From Candidatus Jordarchaeum sp. JNZ_1113 (lineage in GTDB: Archaea > Asgardarchaeota > Jordiarchaeia > Jordiarchaeales > Freyrarchaeaceae): a stretch of 42,855 nucleotides of DNA. The stretch lies in assembly GCA_019057715.1 (NCBI GenBank), contig JAHLWW010000001.1:1-42855 (forward strand). The letters run 5' to 3'. Each line of letters starts with the position of its first letter. Position 1 is the stretch's first letter. Shown one piece after another: positions 40,551 through 42,855 of the stretch. The translations under genes and the position numbers were made by a program. The notes beneath the pieces are model-generated. The model was not told the origin of the DNA and did not search any database. It worked only from the letters and a program-made list of their open reading frames with translations.

Positions 40551-41558
40551 CTATGTGACTTCTCTTTTTTCCGTTATTATGCAGGATGCTGTTAATGGAA
40601 CTACCGTAAGGAGGACGATTACTATTAGCGCCGTGGATGGGTCTACCATTCTTGAGATGATGAACTCCGAGAAGAAGCCGATCATTGTTATGATGTTCCA
40701 GAGGCTTTTGTAGTAGTTGAGGAAGCCGAGAGAGTGGTAATCTATCAGTTGGCTTGCCAGCCCGGGTATGTCGAAGAACCTTAAGTAGGAGGATAATCCT
40801 GCTCCTCCGAAGACGATTAACATGTTGGGAAGTATAGATAGTAATAGTAGAACTATGAGCGATGTTACTCCAGCAATTATTGACCTATCGATTAGTGAGG
40901 AGAAAAGTATGGTTATGGAGCCCACGGCAAGTATGAAGAGCCACGTGAAGAATATCAGTATTAGTAATAGATTGATGGTTTCTGAGACACCTGTGAAGAA
41001 GAGGGATAGAGGGGCAAGCAGCGTTGCGGCGTATGTGAAGTAGGCTAGAGAATATGTTAGAGCTGTTAAAGCCAAGCTCACTATGGCAAAGGCGAGAAAC
41101 TTTGAGAGCACCAGCTGAGTCCTGTAAACCGGCTTTGAAACGTAGACGGGAAGTGTCCCCTTTTCCCTTTCGGACGCTATGAAGCCACAGGTGAGAAGGG
41201 TGACAATGGCTATTATTGGAATGTTCAGGTAGTATGTGGTGGCGCCTATGGTGTAGCTTATTACACCCCTTTGAACAGTCTGAACTCCCATAGCTGAAGA
41301 GAAAATGTCTCTGAACGTGTCAATGGCACCATTTTCGAATATCCCATTTAAGAAAAACGCTTTTTCGATTTCAGCTAGGAGCTGAGGGTATTGCGTAGTC
41401 GCGTACGATATCAGTATTAGCTGCATGGGGAGGAGCATGAGGATGGAGAATATTACGAATGCTCTCGTCTTGTAAAGTGACTTTATTTCCTCTACCACTA
41501 TGAAGGCTGTCTGGGAAAGTACTATCTGAGCCTTGTCTGTTAGGGAGAGAGACGCCAT
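40551..41558 (-). CDS. ABC-2 type exporter permease
   Basis: The protein of about 335 residues has six predicted membrane helices (roughly 30-52, 110-130, 148-178, 190-218, 224-254 and 300-325) and the ABC-2 signature region SEREKGTLPVYVSKPVYRTQLVLSKFLA between helices two and three. It forms the membrane part of a transporter with the ATPase encoded just upstream. The ATG at 41558 has GGGTGA upstream, which is also the end of the ATPase gene; a GTG nine bases earlier overlaps the stop. No neighbouring gene reveals the substrate. Confidence 0.88.
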   Translation of the reverse strand: MASLSLTDKAQIVLSQTAFIVVEEIKSLYKTRAFVIFSILMLLPMQLILISYATTQYPQLLAEIEKAFFLNGIFENGAIDTFRDIFSSAMGVQTVQRGVISYTIGATTYYLNIPIIAIVTLLTCGFIASEREKGTLPVYVSKPVYRTQLVLSKFLAFAIVSLALTALTYSLAYFTYAATLLAPLSLFFTGVSETINLLLILIFFTWLFILAVGSITILFSSLIDRSIIAGVTSLIVLLLLSILPNMLIVFGGAGLSSYLRFFDIPGLASQLIDYHSLGFLNYYKSLWNIITMIGFFSEFIISRMVDPSTALIVIVLLTVVPLTASCIITEKREVT

Positions 41559-41563
41559 AATGG

Positions 41564-42490
41564 TCACCCACTACTGCTTTCAGAAACAAGCTGGAGAAAG
41601 ACCTCCTGTAACGCCCCGCCGATCGGGGCAAACTTCACAATGCGTGCGTCCACCTCGGCGAGGACCTTAGGAATAATTCTTCCGACAGAGTCCATGTCGG
41701 AGGATGACACTATTATTCGTTCACCGTCGATTGATGCATCCACACCATTTTCCTTCAGTAAGACGAGAACTTCATCTTTTTTGTCGACCACTAGCTCGTA
41801 TCTTCCCGACTTGCCGTGGACAAGCTCCTGCACGATGTCCTTTAACTTTCCCTGCCTGAGCGTACGCCCTCTAAAAATGATCCCCACGTAGTCGCTCACC
41901 ATTTCAACCTCTGAGAGAATGTGGCTTGATAAAAGAACGGTTTTTCCGTCTCGGACGATATCTCTCACCTTGTCAAGTATTTCCTTTCTCCCGATGGGGT
42001 CTAGGTTTGTCGTAGGTTCGTCAAGTATTAGAAGGTCTGGGTCGCCCATTAACGCCTGAGCCAAACCGAGCCTCTGCTTCATGCCGGCACTCAGCGTTCC
42101 TATCGGCTGGTCTTCCCATCCCTCAAGCCCAACCCAAGCGAGGATTTCTTTCGCAGCTCTTTCAGCTTTAAGAGGCTTCATGTGGTTCAGTATGCCCACA
42201 TACTTGAGAAAGTCAACGCATAAAACATGATTATGGTACTCTATTCTTTCCGGGAGGTATCCTATCCTTCGCCTCACGTTGTAGCTTCCCGCCTTCTCGC
42301 CAAAAACACGCACTTCTCCTCCGCTAGGTTCTAGCAAACCTAGAATGATCTTTATGGTCGTTGTTTTCCCGGCGCCGTTAGGACCCAAAATGCCAAAGCA
42401 GACTCCTTCTGGAACCTCCAAATTCACGTCGTCAAGCGCCGTGAATTTACCAAAGACCTTTCTCAGCCCACTTATCGAGATAGCGCTCAT
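41564..42490 (-). CDS. ABC transporter ATPase subunit
   Basis: The 308-residue protein is a DRA/CcmA-type ABC ATPase: Walker A GPNGAGKTTT, the Q-loop region GYLPERIEYHNH, the signature LSAGMKQRLGLAQAL, Walker B LLILDEPTTNLD and the switch His in LLSSHILSEVEM. A C-terminal extension of about 90 residues (VDKKDEVLVLLKENG) is normal for this class. It begins directly after the stop of the preceding membrane-anchored protein and ends in the permease start, so the three genes form one operon and probably one export complex. Confidence 0.95.
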   Translation of the reverse strand: MSAISISGLRKVFGKFTALDDVNLEVPEGVCFGILGPNGAGKTTTIKIILGLLEPSGGEVRVFGEKAGSYNVRRRIGYLPERIEYHNHVLCVDFLKYVGILNHMKPLKAERAAKEILAWVGLEGWEDQPIGTLSAGMKQRLGLAQALMGDPDLLILDEPTTNLDPIGRKEILDKVRDIVRDGKTVLLSSHILSEVEMVSDYVGIIFRGRTLRQGKLKDIVQELVHGKSGRYELVVDKKDEVLVLLKENGVDASIDGERIIVSSSDMDSVGRIIPKVLAEVDARIVKFAPIGGALQEVFLQLVSESSSG

Positions 42491-42855
42491 CTACTTCTTC
42501 CTCCTGATTTTCGGTATAGAGAAGAAGAAAGCGACGAGAGACGGGATAAGGCTGAAGGGCAAAATAACTCTAAAATAGTAGTTCTTGGAAATGCTCAATT
42601 GCGCTCCCAGCACTGACTGTAAACGGTAGACAGTCACAGAGTCTCCTTGCCTGACCTTTAAGTCCATCAGGAAACCGCTTCCCTTATCGTACTTAGCCAC
42701 CGAAACAGTTTCCCCATCACCGTAGAAAAGTATGACCGCGCTCCTCGCAAGCTGGTTAACCCACTCATCGCATTCTCCAACTACAATGAACGAGTTTCCT
42801 TCAACGTCCACAGTAAACCCTAAAGGCAGCGCGGGAGGAACCCACCAAAGTATAC
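42491..42855 (-). CDS. Membrane-anchored protein of the ABC operon (5' partial)
   Basis: The minus-strand frame is open to the window edge (no stop before 42855; reading ILWWVPPALPLGFTVDVEGN), so the start is outside. The visible 120 residues are a soluble beta-rich part (SFIVVGECDEWVN, VILFYGDGETVSVAKYD, LMDLKVRQGDSVTVYRL) and one C-terminal membrane helix (VILPFSLIPSLVAFFFSIP) followed by the basic tail KIRRKK, consistent with an outside-facing domain and cytoplasmic tail. Its TAG stop touches the ATG of the ABC ATPase, so it is co-translated with the exporter and may be an accessory or substrate-handling subunit. I do not recognise the family. Confidence 0.7.
   Translation of the reverse strand, partial: ILWWVPPALPLGFTVDVEGNSFIVVGECDEWVNQLARSAVILFYGDGETVSVAKYDKGSGFLMDLKVRQGDSVTVYRLQSVLGAQLSISKNYYFRVILPFSLIPSLVAFFFSIPKIRRKK

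Noticed and set aside
1-42855. CRISPR arrays, insertion sequences, integrases, defence islands
   Set aside because: I saw no regularly spaced repeats, transposase motifs, or cas, restriction-modification or toxin-antitoxin genes. HerA-NurA here is the repair pair and not a defence HerA system, since no SIR2 or DUF4297 partner is present.

Overview
The window is archaeal chromosome. The evidence is a transcription factor B, an archaeal-type CoA pathway (pantoate kinase plus phosphopantothenate synthetase instead of PanC/CoaA), an Sm-like protein, a RIO2 kinase, HerA/NurA, a DUF460 protein, an LplB-type lipoate ligase subunit, TATA-like boxes, and Shine-Dalgarno sequences of the GGAGG/GGTGAT type before many GTG and TTG starts. 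The mixture (Rab-like small GTPase, GlpABC, myo-inositol-phosphate synthase, LplB) suggests a TACK/Thermoproteota lineage such as a Bathyarchaeia-like organism. That placement is a guess: no rRNA, tRNA or other decisive marker is present. I saw no CRISPR array, insertion sequence, prophage or integrase, so the region reads as compact core and metabolic genome.

Layout. 1-5741: end of an ATP-grasp gene, inositol-phosphate synthase, an old-yellow-enzyme/dienoyl-CoA-reductase-like Fe-S flavoprotein, and the PLP synthase pair pdxS-pdxT. 6041-12725: an orphan hydrogenase maturation protease, OMP decarboxylase, several unrecognised small or membrane proteins, a stand-alone Lrp/AsnC-type RAM domain, a methyltransferase, and an M23-like protein overlapping an LplB gene. 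12733-19500: CoA synthesis, with coaBC and a TFB paralogue on the minus strand and a four-gene plus-strand run (pantoate kinase, phosphopantothenate synthetase, ketopantoate reductase, PLP decarboxylase that probably makes beta-alanine). 19529-21936: a Rab-like GTPase, an M42 aminopeptidase, and TrmO. 21996-30291: a six-gene redox operon of an FGGY kinase, GlpA, GlpB, GlpC, an FAD protein resembling alkylglycerone-phosphate synthase, and a second CCG-type Fe-S protein. 30288-34276: ArsA/Get3 ATPase, a small membrane protein, a degenerate AlkP-fold-like protein, ThiC, Sm-like protein. 34323-40463: DUF460, RIO2, an ArsR-type HTH, and the end-resection pair NurA-HerA. 40551-42855: an ABC-2 exporter operon cut by the window edge.

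The most interesting unit is the 21996-30291 operon. A bacterial-looking anaerobic glycerol-3-phosphate dehydrogenase is joined to a flavoprotein that carries the His-His-His motif of ether-lipid synthases, plus its own CCG/Fe-S partner, and the kinase lacks part of the usual glycerol-binding set. It could be a glycerophosphate or ether-lipid glycerol oxidation module. Other items worth a second look are the Rab-like GTPase, three convergent gene pairs whose stop codons overlap by exactly four bases, a methyltransferase whose last 40 codons are antisense to its neighbour, a hairpin overlapping a ribosome binding site, and several inverted repeats at gene starts.
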